A model generated the notes under the pieces. The model searched no databases. It had not been told where the DNA came from and was given only the letters and a program-made list of their open reading frames with translations. Positions 52,210-61,080 of a stretch of 64,000 nt of DNA are shown here, piece after piece. How positions within the stretch are numbered: position 1 is the stretch's first letter; each line of letters opens with the position of its first letter. The stretch lies in contig NZ_VLKC01000002.1 in assembly GCF_007830295.1 (NCBI RefSeq), forward strand, positions 1,796,513 through 1,860,512. The letters are read 5' to 3'. The stretch comes from Sporomusa sp. KB1. Its GTDB lineage: Bacteria; Bacillota; Negativicutes; Sporomusales; Sporomusaceae. A program made the position numbers and the translations under genes.

Positions 52210-53460
52210 TTATGCCACTTTAGCATCTTCAATTTTAGCTTTGGACGGCGCAGCCAATAGAGGCAACACTAGAGCAATAGCTAAACCCACTGCCGTGATA
52301 ATGAGCGCTTCACTGTAATTGCCGGAAGCCTGACGGATACGGGAAAACAACATAGGTCCCATAATACCGGCTGCTCCCCAGGCGGTTAACATCCAACCAT
52401 AAATCCGGCCTACATATTTTGTGCCAAAGATGTCAGCCGCATAGGCTGGCATGGTAGAAAACCCGCCGCCATAACAGGCGTAAATGTAAGAACAAATTAT
52501 GGTGAACATCATCATATCCTGCGTGCCCGACAAAAAGTAAAAGGCAATGGCCTGTGTGCTAAATAAAATGAAGAATACCGTACGACGGCCAATCTTGTCA
52601 GAAACAGATGCCCAGAACAACCGACCCAACCCATTAACTATGGCAAACAAACCCAGGATAACGCCAGCCTGCATGGCCTTTTCTCCAACACTCATAGTGC
52701 TTGGCATAAGTTCTTGCGCCATTGGTGAAGCCTGAGAAATAAGTGCAATGCCAGCCGTAATATTGAGGAATAGCATAGCCCATAAAAGATAGAAATACTT
52801 AGAACCGACAGCCTGACCCAAGGTCATGCCGTCAGATGCTTTTTTGCCGATCGGCGGCATCCAACCTGCCGGTACATAGTCAATTGGTGGTTCCACCATT
52901 AGCTGAGCAGCTCCGGTAACAGCAACTAAGAAAATACCGCCAAAAATGTAAAACGTCATGGCAGTACCCATGCTGGCAATCATCCCGGGTGAAAGCATAG
53001 TAAGCATAAGTGAACCCAGACCAAAACCCATAACAGCTAACCCAGTAATAAGGCCCCGTTTATCCGGAAACCATTTAACCAGGGTAGCAATTGGCGTAAT
53101 ATAACCAAAGCCGAGGCCTAGACCACAAACCAGACCATAACCAATATAAATTACTGTGAGCGACCCAATTTGGTCACCATAACCTGTAATAAGAGTGCCT
53201 AAACCAAAAAGAATGCCCCCGATAGTAGCAACAATACGTGCCCCTTTAGTATCCAAAATATAACCGCCTGCAGCACTAGATATGGCCAAAAAGCCAATCG
53301 CAATGGTAAAGGTCAAGGTAACCTCTGAATTGCTCCAGTTATGCGCTGCCATTAACGGCTTGGTAAACACACTCCAGCCGTATACCGTCCCCAGGCAAAT
53401 CTGCATAACGATTCCCGCCAAGGCAATCAGCCAGCGGTTAGGGTAGTTTGTTCCCTTCAT
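52210..53460 (-). CDS. OFA-family MFS transporter (oxalate/formate antiporter-like)
   Basis: Integral membrane protein of 416 residues with 12 spans. The N-terminus NRWLIALAGIVMQICLGTVYGWSVFTKPL is characteristic of the OFA family, as are DKRGLITGLAVMGFGLGS and the second-half GGGFSTMPAYAADIFGTKYVGRIYG. Characterised members exchange oxalate/formate or take up monocarboxylates. ATG 53460 has GGGAGGAG upstream; a longer frame to 53520 is not needed. The LytS/LytT genes converge on it; carboxylate-responsive control by that pair is possible but unproven. Confidence 0.88.
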   Translation of the reverse strand: MKGTNYPNRWLIALAGIVMQICLGTVYGWSVFTKPLMAAHNWSNSEVTLTFTIAIGFLAISSAAGGYILDTKGARIVATIGGILFGLGTLITGYGDQIGSLTVIYIGYGLVCGLGLGFGYITPIATLVKWFPDKRGLITGLAVMGFGLGSLMLTMLSPGMIASMGTAMTFYIFGGIFLVAVTGAAQLMVEPPIDYVPAGWMPPIGKKASDGMTLGQAVGSKYFYLLWAMLFLNITAGIALISQASPMAQELMPSTMSVGEKAMQAGVILGLFAIVNGLGRLFWASVSDKIGRRTVFFILFSTQAIAFYFLSGTQDMMMFTIICSYIYACYGGGFSTMPAYAADIFGTKYVGRIYGWMLTAWGAAGIMGPMLFSRIRQASGNYSEALIITAVGLAIALVLPLLAAPSKAKIEDAKVA

Positions 53461-53734
53461 GAAAAACACTCCTCCCTTATTATATAGATCACGCATCAAG
53501 GCATAGAGGCAGAAATGCACTTGTTTAACTATTCAGATAAATTAACCAATACACTCTCCTGGCGCTAAAGGAGCACAGTTCCGCCTACCCGCAACATGAA
53601 CTTATTACTATTATATATAGCAATTTCACCCACCTTCCACAAACAATTACTGAACTGTACAATATCGCTGCTGAAGAGTTGTTTTTGGATACTGGCCGAT
53701 GATTATATTACTTAATATTCTGCTAATTTTAGGA
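53461..53734. other. Upstream region of the MFS gene
   Basis: AT-rich stretch of about 0.27 kb between the transporter gene and the tRNA-Val terminator. It should hold the transporter promoter; I could not assign one with confidence. No gene seen. Confidence 0.3.
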
Positions 53735-53786
53735 AAAAGAAAAGGAAGAGTCTTTGAAATGCAATCCAGAGACTCTTCCTTTTCTT
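53735..53786 (-). terminator. Terminator after tRNA-Val
   Basis: AAAGGAAGAGTCTCTG and the imperfect complement CAAAGACTCTTCCTTT form a long stem followed by TTCTTTTCC on the minus strand; it begins immediately beyond the tRNA CCA. Confidence 0.85.
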
Positions 53787-53862
<76 letters not shown>

Positions 53863-53945
53863 GTACGTATTCGATATTCGATGTTAGACTTTCGATTTTC
53901 GAATTGAATTATCGAATGTCGTATGTCGAATATCGCACGTCGATA
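53863..53945. repeat. TCGAAT/ATTCGA-rich degenerate repeat between tRNA genes
   Basis: The 83-bp spacer between tRNA-Glu and tRNA-Val is built from variants of ATTCGATATTCGATGT, CTTTCGATTTTCGAATT and TCGAATGTCGTATGTCGAATATCG. The words TCGAT, TCGAA and ATTCG recur at 6-11 bp steps on both strands. It can fold on itself extensively. No gene and no terminator is visible in it. Confidence 0.7.
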
Positions 53946-54020
53946 TGGTGACCCGTGGGGGAATCGAACCCCCGTTATCGCCGTGAAAGGGCGGTGTCTT
54001 AACCGCTTGACCAACGGGCC
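53946..54020 (-). tRNA. tRNA-Glu (anticodon TTC)
   Basis: A 75-nt cloverleaf on the minus strand: acceptor GGCCCGT pairs with ACGGGTC, D arm GGTCAAGCGGTTAAGAC, anticodon loop CTTTCAC, T arm CGGGGGTTCGATTCCCCC, CCA encoded. Confidence 0.95.
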
Positions 54021-54080
54021 AGTAAAATTAAATAGTACCTATGAACTGGATAAGAAGCAATCGATTCTTACCACGAAAGT

Positions 54081-54109
54081 TATTATATCGTAATTACGTA
54101 CGTTTGGCA
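54081..54109 (-). promoter_or_regulatory. Promoter of the tRNA-Glu/tRNA-Val unit
   Basis: TTGCCA, 17 nt, TATAAT on the minus strand, about 60 nt upstream of tRNA-Glu and downstream of the tRNA-Lys terminator. Confidence 0.7.
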
Positions 54110-54143
54110 ACACCCTTTTCGATAATTTGAAAAAAACTATAAT

Positions 54144-54175
54144 AAAAAGGCATCCTAAACAATGTCTAAGATGCC
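54144..54175 (-). terminator. Terminator after tRNA-Lys
   Basis: GGCATCTTAGAC and GTTTAGGATGCC pair on the minus strand and are followed by TTTTTATT. Confidence 0.88.
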
Positions 54176-54184
54176 AAAATTCAC

Positions 54185-54260
54185 TGGTGATCCACCCGCG
54201 ACTCGAACGCGGGACACCCTGATTAAAAGTCAGGTGCTCTACCAACTGAGCTAGTGGATC
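54185..54260 (-). tRNA. tRNA-Lys (anticodon TTT)
   Basis: A 76-nt cloverleaf on the minus strand: acceptor GATCCAC/GTGGATC, D arm GCTCAGTTGGTAGAGC, anticodon loop CTTTTAA, T arm CCGCGTTCGAGTCGCGG, CCA encoded. Confidence 0.96.
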
Positions 54261-54276
54261 ATCTTCACAAGATCAG

Positions 54277-54305
54277 ATTATACAATATGGATATAGGCTT
54301 GTCAA
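54277..54305 (-). promoter_or_regulatory. Consensus promoter of tRNA-Lys
   Basis: TTGACA, 17 nt, TATAAT on the minus strand: a perfect sigma-70/SigA-type promoter ending 17 nt before the tRNA. Confidence 0.85.
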
Positions 54306-54376
54306 TACTGTTTTACTGAAAACGTTTACTTTAGCAAGCGTTACGGCAAAGCCTACCGCCTGCTAAAAGATTACCC

Positions 54377-54406
54377 AAAAACACCCCGCCGCGACGGGAT
54401 GTTTTT
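54377..54406 (-). terminator. Terminator after purA
   Basis: ACATCCCGTCGCGGCGGGGTGT folds into a GC-rich stem followed by TTTTTGGG on the minus strand, 10 nt after the stop. Confidence 0.85.
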
Positions 54407-54415
54407 GGTGTCCAT

Positions 54416-55846
<1,431 letters not shown>

Positions 55847-56042
55847 GCTTTTTCGCTTATTCTATTCATTACAACCCCAAACCAGGCCATGGCATCTACA
55901 TATCGGAGATAATGAGCATACTATAGTAGAAAATAACTCTATCTAGTTTTTCCCCTTTTTTCCCTTGTTTATCATAGCATTAGCAGATAATGGCTGTCAA
56001 TAAAAATCGAATGATTATATCAATAATATAGATATCGTTCGG

Positions 56043-56088
56043 AAAAACAAGATTGACCTGCAGCCACTATCTGCAGGTCAATCTTGTT
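56043..56088 (-). terminator. Strong terminator after ptsI
   Basis: AACAAGATTGACCTGCAG and CTGCAGGTCAATCTTGTT form an 18-bp perfect stem followed by TTTCC on the minus strand. Confidence 0.92.
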
Positions 56089-57805
56089 ACTCTGCTTGTT
56101 GAACAAACTCAATGAGCAAACCCCGGATATCGTTCGCATCTTTTAATGTGAGTGCCTTAACCAGTACTTGCCTCATTTGCTCGTCATCAAAACGTCGGAT
56201 TACTTCTTTTATTCGGGGAATAGCAGGCGCATTCATACTGAGTTTATCAAACCCCATTGCCGTTAAGAGCGGTGCCGCCAATAGATCTCCGGCCATTTCA
56301 CCGCACATGCCTACCCATATTTTGTGCTCATGACCAGCTTTAACAACACTGTCAATCAGTCTGAGTACTGCCGGGTGAAAGTGACTATAGAGTGAACTAA
56401 CCGCCGGATTCCCCCGATCAACAGCCAAAGTGTACTGCACCAGGTCGTTGGTACCAATACTGAAAAATTCACATTCAGTTGCCAATTCTCGTGCGATAAC
56501 AGCAGCTGCCGGGGTCTCGATCATAATGCCTAATGGCACAGCAGCCCCAAAGGACTTGCCCTCTTTGGTAAGTTCAACCCGGGCCTGATTGACATACTGT
56601 CTGGCGGCAGCAATTTCCGCAGTGCTAATAATCATGGGTAGCATAATGGCTACGTTACCGTAAGCCGCCGCCCGCAGAATGGCTTTGAGCTGGGTAATAA
56701 ACAGTTCCGGGCGCGTAAGGCTGATACGAATGGCCCTCAAGCCGAGAAACGGGTTTTCCTCTTTGTTGATATTTAGGTAGTGCAGCGGTTTGTCACCACC
56801 AATGTCCATCGTCCGGATAACACACAAATGCTGACCACACTGCTCGGCAACTGCTTTATAGGCGATAAATTGTTCCTCTTCATTTGGCGGAACATCACGC
56901 CCCAGGAACAAAAATTCACTGCGAAATAACCCAACCCCCTCCGCCCCCTGTTTGATCGCTGCAGTCATGTCGGCAGGAGAGCCGATATTGGCGGCTAGTT
57001 GAATTTTTGTGTTACTTTGCGTGACTGCCGCAAGAGTAGCTACTTGACTGTCCTGATATTTCCGGGCAGCCTCAGCGGCCGCTTTCTCTTGGTACTCGGC
57101 CAAATGCTCTGGCGTCGGGTTAAGAATAACTTGGCCGGTGTAGCCATCAACAATAGCAAGCATACCACTCGTAATTCGGCTTATTGCATCGCCCAGCCCG
57201 GTAATCACCGGTATTGAGCGCGACTTAGCAATAATAATAGTATGTGAAGTGGTACTTCCACGTCCCAGCACCATGCCACGTACTTGGCCCTCAGGCATAC
57301 CAGCCGTCAGAGAGGGCTCTATTTCCTGTGCAGATAGCACTACAGGTTCAAAACCATATTGGATTTGTCCGGTTCCGGCTAAGAGCCGTGTTAAACGCCT
57401 ACCAACATCGCGCACATCGGCAGCCCGTTCCCGCAAATAAGAATCAGCCATTGAATCAAACAGGACGGCAAATTCTTCTGCAGCTGCCAACACTGCCTGC
57501 GGCGCTGCTATACCTTGCTCGATTTTAGTAGCTATAGTAGCGGCAAGCTCCGGGTCATTAACCATAGTGTAATGGGCATCCATAATATCTGCCTGTTTCT
57601 GTTGGCCGGCCACTCGGGCAGCCTCTTTCAGCTGTACAAGATCAGCACTTGCCGTTTGGATAGCATTTGCCAGTCTGCTTGCTTCCAGCACCGGCGTACC
57701 TGCTTCATATTGTTTTAAATAATCAGTTTCATCACTTGACAATACTTTTACTGTGGCAATACCAATTCCTAGCACAACCCCAGTTCCATATAATATCTCT
57801 TCCAT
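56087..57805 (-). CDS. ptsI: Phosphoenolpyruvate-protein phosphotransferase (PTS enzyme I)
   Basis: Protein of 572 residues, the standard size. The phospho-histidine region reads VLGRGSTTSHTIIIAKS (about 180-196). The PEP-binding part contains EGVGLFRSEFLFLGRDVPPNEEEQF, RTMDIGGDKPLHYL, NPFLGLRAIRISL, GIMIETPAAAVIA and FFSIGTNDLVQYTLAVDRGNP. It takes phosphate from PEP and normally passes it to His15 of HPr. The gene upstream encodes an HPr-like protein without that histidine, with only 3 nt between the genes, so its partner in this operon cannot accept phosphate in the usual way. No EII genes are present here. Confidence 0.95.
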   Translation of the reverse strand: MEEILYGTGVVLGIGIATVKVLSSDETDYLKQYEAGTPVLEASRLANAIQTASADLVQLKEAARVAGQQKQADIMDAHYTMVNDPELAATIATKIEQGIAAPQAVLAAAEEFAVLFDSMADSYLRERAADVRDVGRRLTRLLAGTGQIQYGFEPVVLSAQEIEPSLTAGMPEGQVRGMVLGRGSTTSHTIIIAKSRSIPVITGLGDAISRITSGMLAIVDGYTGQVILNPTPEHLAEYQEKAAAEAARKYQDSQVATLAAVTQSNTKIQLAANIGSPADMTAAIKQGAEGVGLFRSEFLFLGRDVPPNEEEQFIAYKAVAEQCGQHLCVIRTMDIGGDKPLHYLNINKEENPFLGLRAIRISLTRPELFITQLKAILRAAAYGNVAIMLPMIISTAEIAAARQYVNQARVELTKEGKSFGAAVPLGIMIETPAAAVIARELATECEFFSIGTNDLVQYTLAVDRGNPAVSSLYSHFHPAVLRLIDSVVKAGHEHKIWVGMCGEMAGDLLAAPLLTAMGFDKLSMNAPAIPRIKEVIRRFDDEQMRQVLVKALTLKDANDIRGLLIEFVQQAE

Positions 57806-57808
57806 TGG

Positions 57809-58042
57809 TTAACCCTCACCAAATTTGCCTTCAACCAACGACCTTAGTGCGTCAAGACATTCGCCTTCGTCCGGTCCATCAGCAGTTAGCTCTATTTTGC
57901 TTCCCTGACCTAACCCCAGACCCATAATTGCCAGTATACTCTTGGCATCGACTGTTTTGCCGCCAAAGTGAATGGTTACCTTGCTGCTAAATCCAGCTGC
58001 CCTTTGGACAAATTGTGCGGCATTGTTAATAACCTTTTTCAT
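57809..58042 (-). CDS. HPr-like protein lacking the phospho-acceptor histidine (Crh-like)
   Basis: Protein of 77 residues against 85-90 for HPr. From about residue 8 it aligns well: AAQFVQRAAGFSSKVTIHFGGKTVDAKSILAIMGLGLGQGSKIELTADGPDE, including the Ser46 region (AKSILAIMGLG). The first beta strand and the GLHARPA segment with His15 are missing: the protein starts MKKVINNAAQF, placing Val or Ile where His15 should be. ATG 58042 has GAGGAGG upstream, and no frame upstream encodes GLHARPA, so this is not a simple frameshift. Bacillus Crh likewise lacks His15 and keeps Ser46. It would be regulatory rather than a phosphocarrier. Operon with ptsI. Confidence 0.85.
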   Translation of the reverse strand: MKKVINNAAQFVQRAAGFSSKVTIHFGGKTVDAKSILAIMGLGLGQGSKIELTADGPDEGECLDALRSLVEGKFGEG

Positions 58043-58225
58043 TAATCAAAAGCCTCCTCGCAAATTTTACTGTCCCGTGTACAGTATCTTTTCATGGGCA
58101 ATAACTGCCTGTTTGCTACTGTCCACAACCATTCACCCCGTTGCCCTACCTTATTCTAAAATTATTGTACTGCAATGCGGCGTTGTAAAGCAAACCATAA
58201 AAGATATAGTTTCTTACAGATATAG

Positions 58226-58259
58226 AAAGGCAGACACTTTTGACGAAAAAGTGCCTGCC
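58226..58259 (-). terminator. Terminator after the sigma factor gene
   Basis: GGCAGGCACTTTTT and AAAAGTGTCTGCC pair on the minus strand, followed by TTTCTATATC. Confidence 0.75.
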
Positions 58260-58321
58260 CGTTTGCTACTGATTTAAACTATGTTCCTGGTACCGCATTG
58301 CCACCTAAGCAAGATTTGCCG

Positions 58322-58948
58322 CTACCCGAGCTTACTAAGCTGCCCGGTTTTCTTGCTATAGCTACCCCTGTCCTTTAACTTCAATGACATTTTGCTGCGA
58401 ACTCTTTGGATCGCATTATCGATAACCTTTTCCTGTACGTTCAGCTTTTTAGCGATTTCGCGTTGCTTATAGCCTGCGATATATAGATCAATGACCTGCT
58501 TTTCCATGCAGGACAAACTGTGTTCCAGCTCATCCTCAATCCGTTCTACCATTTCTTCTTCAATAATAAGAACAGCTGGGTCTGTTTGCTTGGTATCAAT
58601 AAATACCGCCTCCAGGCTTATACCGGGTGAATCTGGCCCCCCATGCAACGATATAGCTTCATTGAGAAAACAATGCTTTTTGCGATTATACATGGTTACA
58701 GCCGATTTAATTGTATTTTTAATAGTAAGCTCTGCTATCAACCGAAACGATTTTCCCCGTTGCTCATCAAAATGGCGCACGGCTTTATATAAGCCAATTA
58801 AGCCCCATTGATACATATCGTGATAATCCCCGCCAGGCAAGTAATAGGTTTTGAGATATCGCAAGATCACTTTATTATATTGTCTTGCGATTTTTTCAAA
58901 CTCTTCATTGTTAACGCAACCATCACTATCAAAACATGACTCAAGCAC
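58322..58948 (-). CDS. RNA polymerase sigma factor, Spo0H (SigH)-like
   Basis: Protein of 208 residues. Region 2 reads YHDMYQWGLIGLYKAVRHFDEQRGKSFRLIAELTIKNTIKSAVTMYNRKK, close in pattern to Spo0H (IGLYKAI.DF......F..FAELCI..QI..A...A.R.K). Region 4 has LSCMEKQVIDLYIAGYKQREIAKKLNVQEKVIDNAIQRVRSKM. It should direct polymerase to a special promoter set, possibly early sporulation or transition-phase genes. A c-di-GMP-I-type riboswitch lies about 260 nt upstream on the same strand. The start is as given; no strong ribosome site decides it. Confidence 0.85.
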   Translation of the reverse strand: MLESCFDSDGCVNNEEFEKIARQYNKVILRYLKTYYLPGGDYHDMYQWGLIGLYKAVRHFDEQRGKSFRLIAELTIKNTIKSAVTMYNRKKHCFLNEAISLHGGPDSPGISLEAVFIDTKQTDPAVLIIEEEMVERIEDELEHSLSCMEKQVIDLYIAGYKQREIAKKLNVQEKVIDNAIQRVRSKMSLKLKDRGSYSKKTGQLSKLG

Positions 58949-59208
58949 TCCAGCAACTCCTTGTTCTCATTTTGTTTCTCCCATTAAAAGCTTTGCTCTT
59001 CGAACTTTGTTTCTCCCTTGTCCATTAAGCAAAATGGATGAAAACAATATTACGATCAGTTTCCTGCAGTTGCAGACATCACTTGAATTTGCAACATACT
59101 TTTTATTTTATCAGACACCTGCTCGTAATACAGTCTGAATTATGCTTAAAAATGGACAACAAAGTAGACAGACTAACGCCTGTCTCTAAAATCAACCATA
59201 CGCTAGTT
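58949..59208 (-). other. Leader between riboswitch and sigma factor gene
   Basis: This 260-nt stretch would be the 5' leader of the sigma factor mRNA. Near 59164-59183 (minus strand) AGACAGGCGTTAGTCTGTCT folds into a short hairpin followed by ACTTTGTTG, a possible expression platform right behind the aptamer. GGGAGAAACAAA occurs twice (about 58975 and 59015 in minus reading) as a near-repeat. No gene seen. Confidence 0.45.
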
Positions 59209-59281
59209 GGCGGCTTGGCAATCATAGGCTCTTCGCCCTTAGACCCATAGCTTTGTGTCTTTGCCTTTCGACAAATTTACC
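59209..59281 (-). ncRNA. Cyclic di-GMP-I (GEMM-I)-like riboswitch upstream of the sigma factor
   Basis: Minus-strand reading: GGTAAATTT, a hairpin capped by GAAA, GACACAAAGCTATGGGTCTA, AGG, a second hairpin capped by GAAG, then TTGCCAAGCCGCC. The GAAA tetraloop, GACRCAAAGC and GGGYCTAAGG core and the spacing match the aptamer at 16076-16149 almost position for position. The outer helix is weaker: GGTAA(A)TTT against AAGCCGCC leaves two A-C mismatches. It may be a degenerate or altered-affinity member. A TATAAT lies about 20 nt before its 5' end. Confidence 0.7.
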
Positions 59282-59647
59282 AAATATTTAACTTTATCCT
59301 ATTATAGAACAATTGCTTTATCATTTACTGTCGAATTTATGTTCATTTATATATTTTTTGTTATTTTATTGTTAATTTTCTAGATTCTACTATCCCTATT
59401 GGGTTACTACTGCTCAATCACCACAGAGTCGTACATATTCATTTCACCTATGCTCTGTAGTTTATCCACAGGATAGAACGGATAAATCGCCAATGTCACA
59501 ACACTTGCGGTAAACTAGGTAACGGCCAAAGAAAATATGGGGTTAACGCTTACCGGCGTTACGTTAAGAAACAAATGGTATAAAGAGCTGGAACCAATGG
59601 TAAGTGTGATGGTAAAAACATTAGACAGCCTCCTTACAGGGTATGTA
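59282..59647. other. Intergenic region between dnaB and the riboswitch
   Basis: AT-rich, 366 bp. TATAAT on the minus strand (59301-59306) is a likely -10 box for the riboswitch/sigma factor transcript; its -35 box is poor. A single DnaA-box-like TTATCCACA is at 59462-59470. No gene and no clear dnaB terminator seen. Confidence 0.4.
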
Positions 59648-60982
59648 CTACCCAGGCAATCTAGACAAATCACTAAATTTGGTAAATTGCTTGTGAAAGA
59701 ACAGTTGGACACTATCAACAGGGCCATTCCGGTGCTTAGCAATAATAACATCGGTAATGTTCTTGTTTTCGGTTTCCGGTTCATAGTAGTCTTCACGGTA
59801 AAGGAAGGCGACAATGTCAGCATCCTGCTCAAGTGAACCCGATTCCCGCAAATCACTGAGCATCGGTTTTTTTACCTGTCTGGATTCTACGCCCCGACTA
59901 AGCTGAGATAAGGCAACAACCGGCACCTTGAGCTCTCGGGCTAAGGCCTTTAGCGAACGGGATATCTCGGAAATTTCCTGTTGGCGATTTTCACTGCGTG
60001 AACTGCCGGTGCCACCTTGCATAAGCTGCAGGTAATCAATGATTATGAGCTTTAGATCATGTTCAATTTTGAGTCTGCGGGCTTTGGAACGCATCTCCAT
60101 AATGGTAATGCCGGCAGTATCATCAATAAAGATCGGCGCAGCAGCCAAGCGGTCAGCAGCCCGCACCAATTTATCCCAGTCGTTATTTTCAAGTTCCCCA
60201 ATCCTGAGGCGCTGGGCATCGATGGGAGCCTCAGAACAGAGCATCCGCTGTACCAGCTGCTCTTTGGACATTTCCAGACTAAAAAAGGCCACCGCTTGTT
60301 TTTCCTTAATGGCAATATTCTGGGCAATATTAAGAACAAAGGCTGTTTTACCCATACTGGGACGGGCAGCAATCAGGATAAGATCTGAAGGCTGCAAGCC
60401 AGATGTCAGCTTGTCCAGGTCTTTAAAGCCAGTCGCCAAGCCAGTAATACCGCCTTTGGAGGAGTACAGCTCAGAAACCCTGTCAAATACATCAAATATA
60501 ATATTTTTTATCGACGCGAATTCCTGACCAACCTTGCGCTTGGAGACCTCCAGAATCATCTTCTCTGCCTTATCCATGATGACGGCCACTTCTTCATTGG
60601 CTTCGTAACCCATACCAGCTACATAAGTGGCAGTAGTAATAAGCTGCCTCAGCAGTGCTTTTTCTTCGACAATCCGGGCATGATACATGACATTTGCCGC
60701 TGTCGGCACACTGTTAGCTAGTGCGGAAACATAAGAAATCCCTCCGGCAACTTCCAGCTTTTCATCCCGGCGCAATATCTCGACAACGGTCACCAAATCC
60801 ACTGCGTCATTTTTATTAAACAACTCCATCATGGAATTATAAATCAGTCGATGCGCCTCGCGGTAAAAATCCTCTGGTCTTATGATTTCAGATACCTTCG
60901 AAATAGCTTCGCGTTCAATCATCATAGCGCCCAGTACCGACTGCTCAGCTTCAACATTTTGGGGTGGAACGCGGTCAATCAT
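59648..60982 (-). CDS. dnaB: Replicative DNA helicase DnaB
   Basis: Protein of 444 residues from ATG 60982 (GGAGAAATTAC before it). The N-terminal domain reads VPPQNVEAEQSVLGAMMIEREAISKVSEII. The RecA-like C-terminal domain has Walker A LILIAARPSMGKTAFVLNIAQN, then VAFFSLEMSKEQLVQRML, LIIIDYLQLM (Walker B) and VVALSQLSRGVESR, FLYREDYY. It unwinds DNA at the replication fork as a hexamer. Gene order rplI-lonC-dnaB is found in several spore-forming Firmicutes. Confidence 0.97.
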   Translation of the reverse strand: MIDRVPPQNVEAEQSVLGAMMIEREAISKVSEIIRPEDFYREAHRLIYNSMMELFNKNDAVDLVTVVEILRRDEKLEVAGGISYVSALANSVPTAANVMYHARIVEEKALLRQLITTATYVAGMGYEANEEVAVIMDKAEKMILEVSKRKVGQEFASIKNIIFDVFDRVSELYSSKGGITGLATGFKDLDKLTSGLQPSDLILIAARPSMGKTAFVLNIAQNIAIKEKQAVAFFSLEMSKEQLVQRMLCSEAPIDAQRLRIGELENNDWDKLVRAADRLAAAPIFIDDTAGITIMEMRSKARRLKIEHDLKLIIIDYLQLMQGGTGSSRSENRQQEISEISRSLKALARELKVPVVALSQLSRGVESRQVKKPMLSDLRESGSLEQDADIVAFLYREDYYEPETENKNITDVIIAKHRNGPVDSVQLFFHKQFTKFSDLSRLPG

Positions 60983-61002
60983 GTAATTTCTCCTCACTTA
61001 AT

Positions 61003-61064
61003 TAAAAAAGCCACGCTTATCCAGGCATAGTACTACATTGCTTACCTGTTTCAGCGCGACTTTT
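61003..61064 (-). terminator. Terminator between lonC and dnaB
   Basis: AAAAGTCGCGCT and AGCGTGGCTTTT pair on the minus strand across a 35-nt loop and are followed by TTAATTAAG. dnaB may therefore also have its own promoter. Confidence 0.6.
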
Positions 61065-61080
61065 CCGATATAATAACGTT

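Noticed and set aside
59462..59470. DnaA-box-like TTATCCACA near dnaB, suggesting a replication origin
   Set aside because: Only one perfect box was seen and there is no dnaA, dnaN or cluster of boxes; a single 9-mer near dnaB is not evidence for an origin.
59537..59836. 99-codon plus-strand ORF overlapping the end of dnaB
   Set aside because: Most of it is the antisense of the conserved dnaB 3' end; composition and lack of a ribosome site mark it as a shadow.
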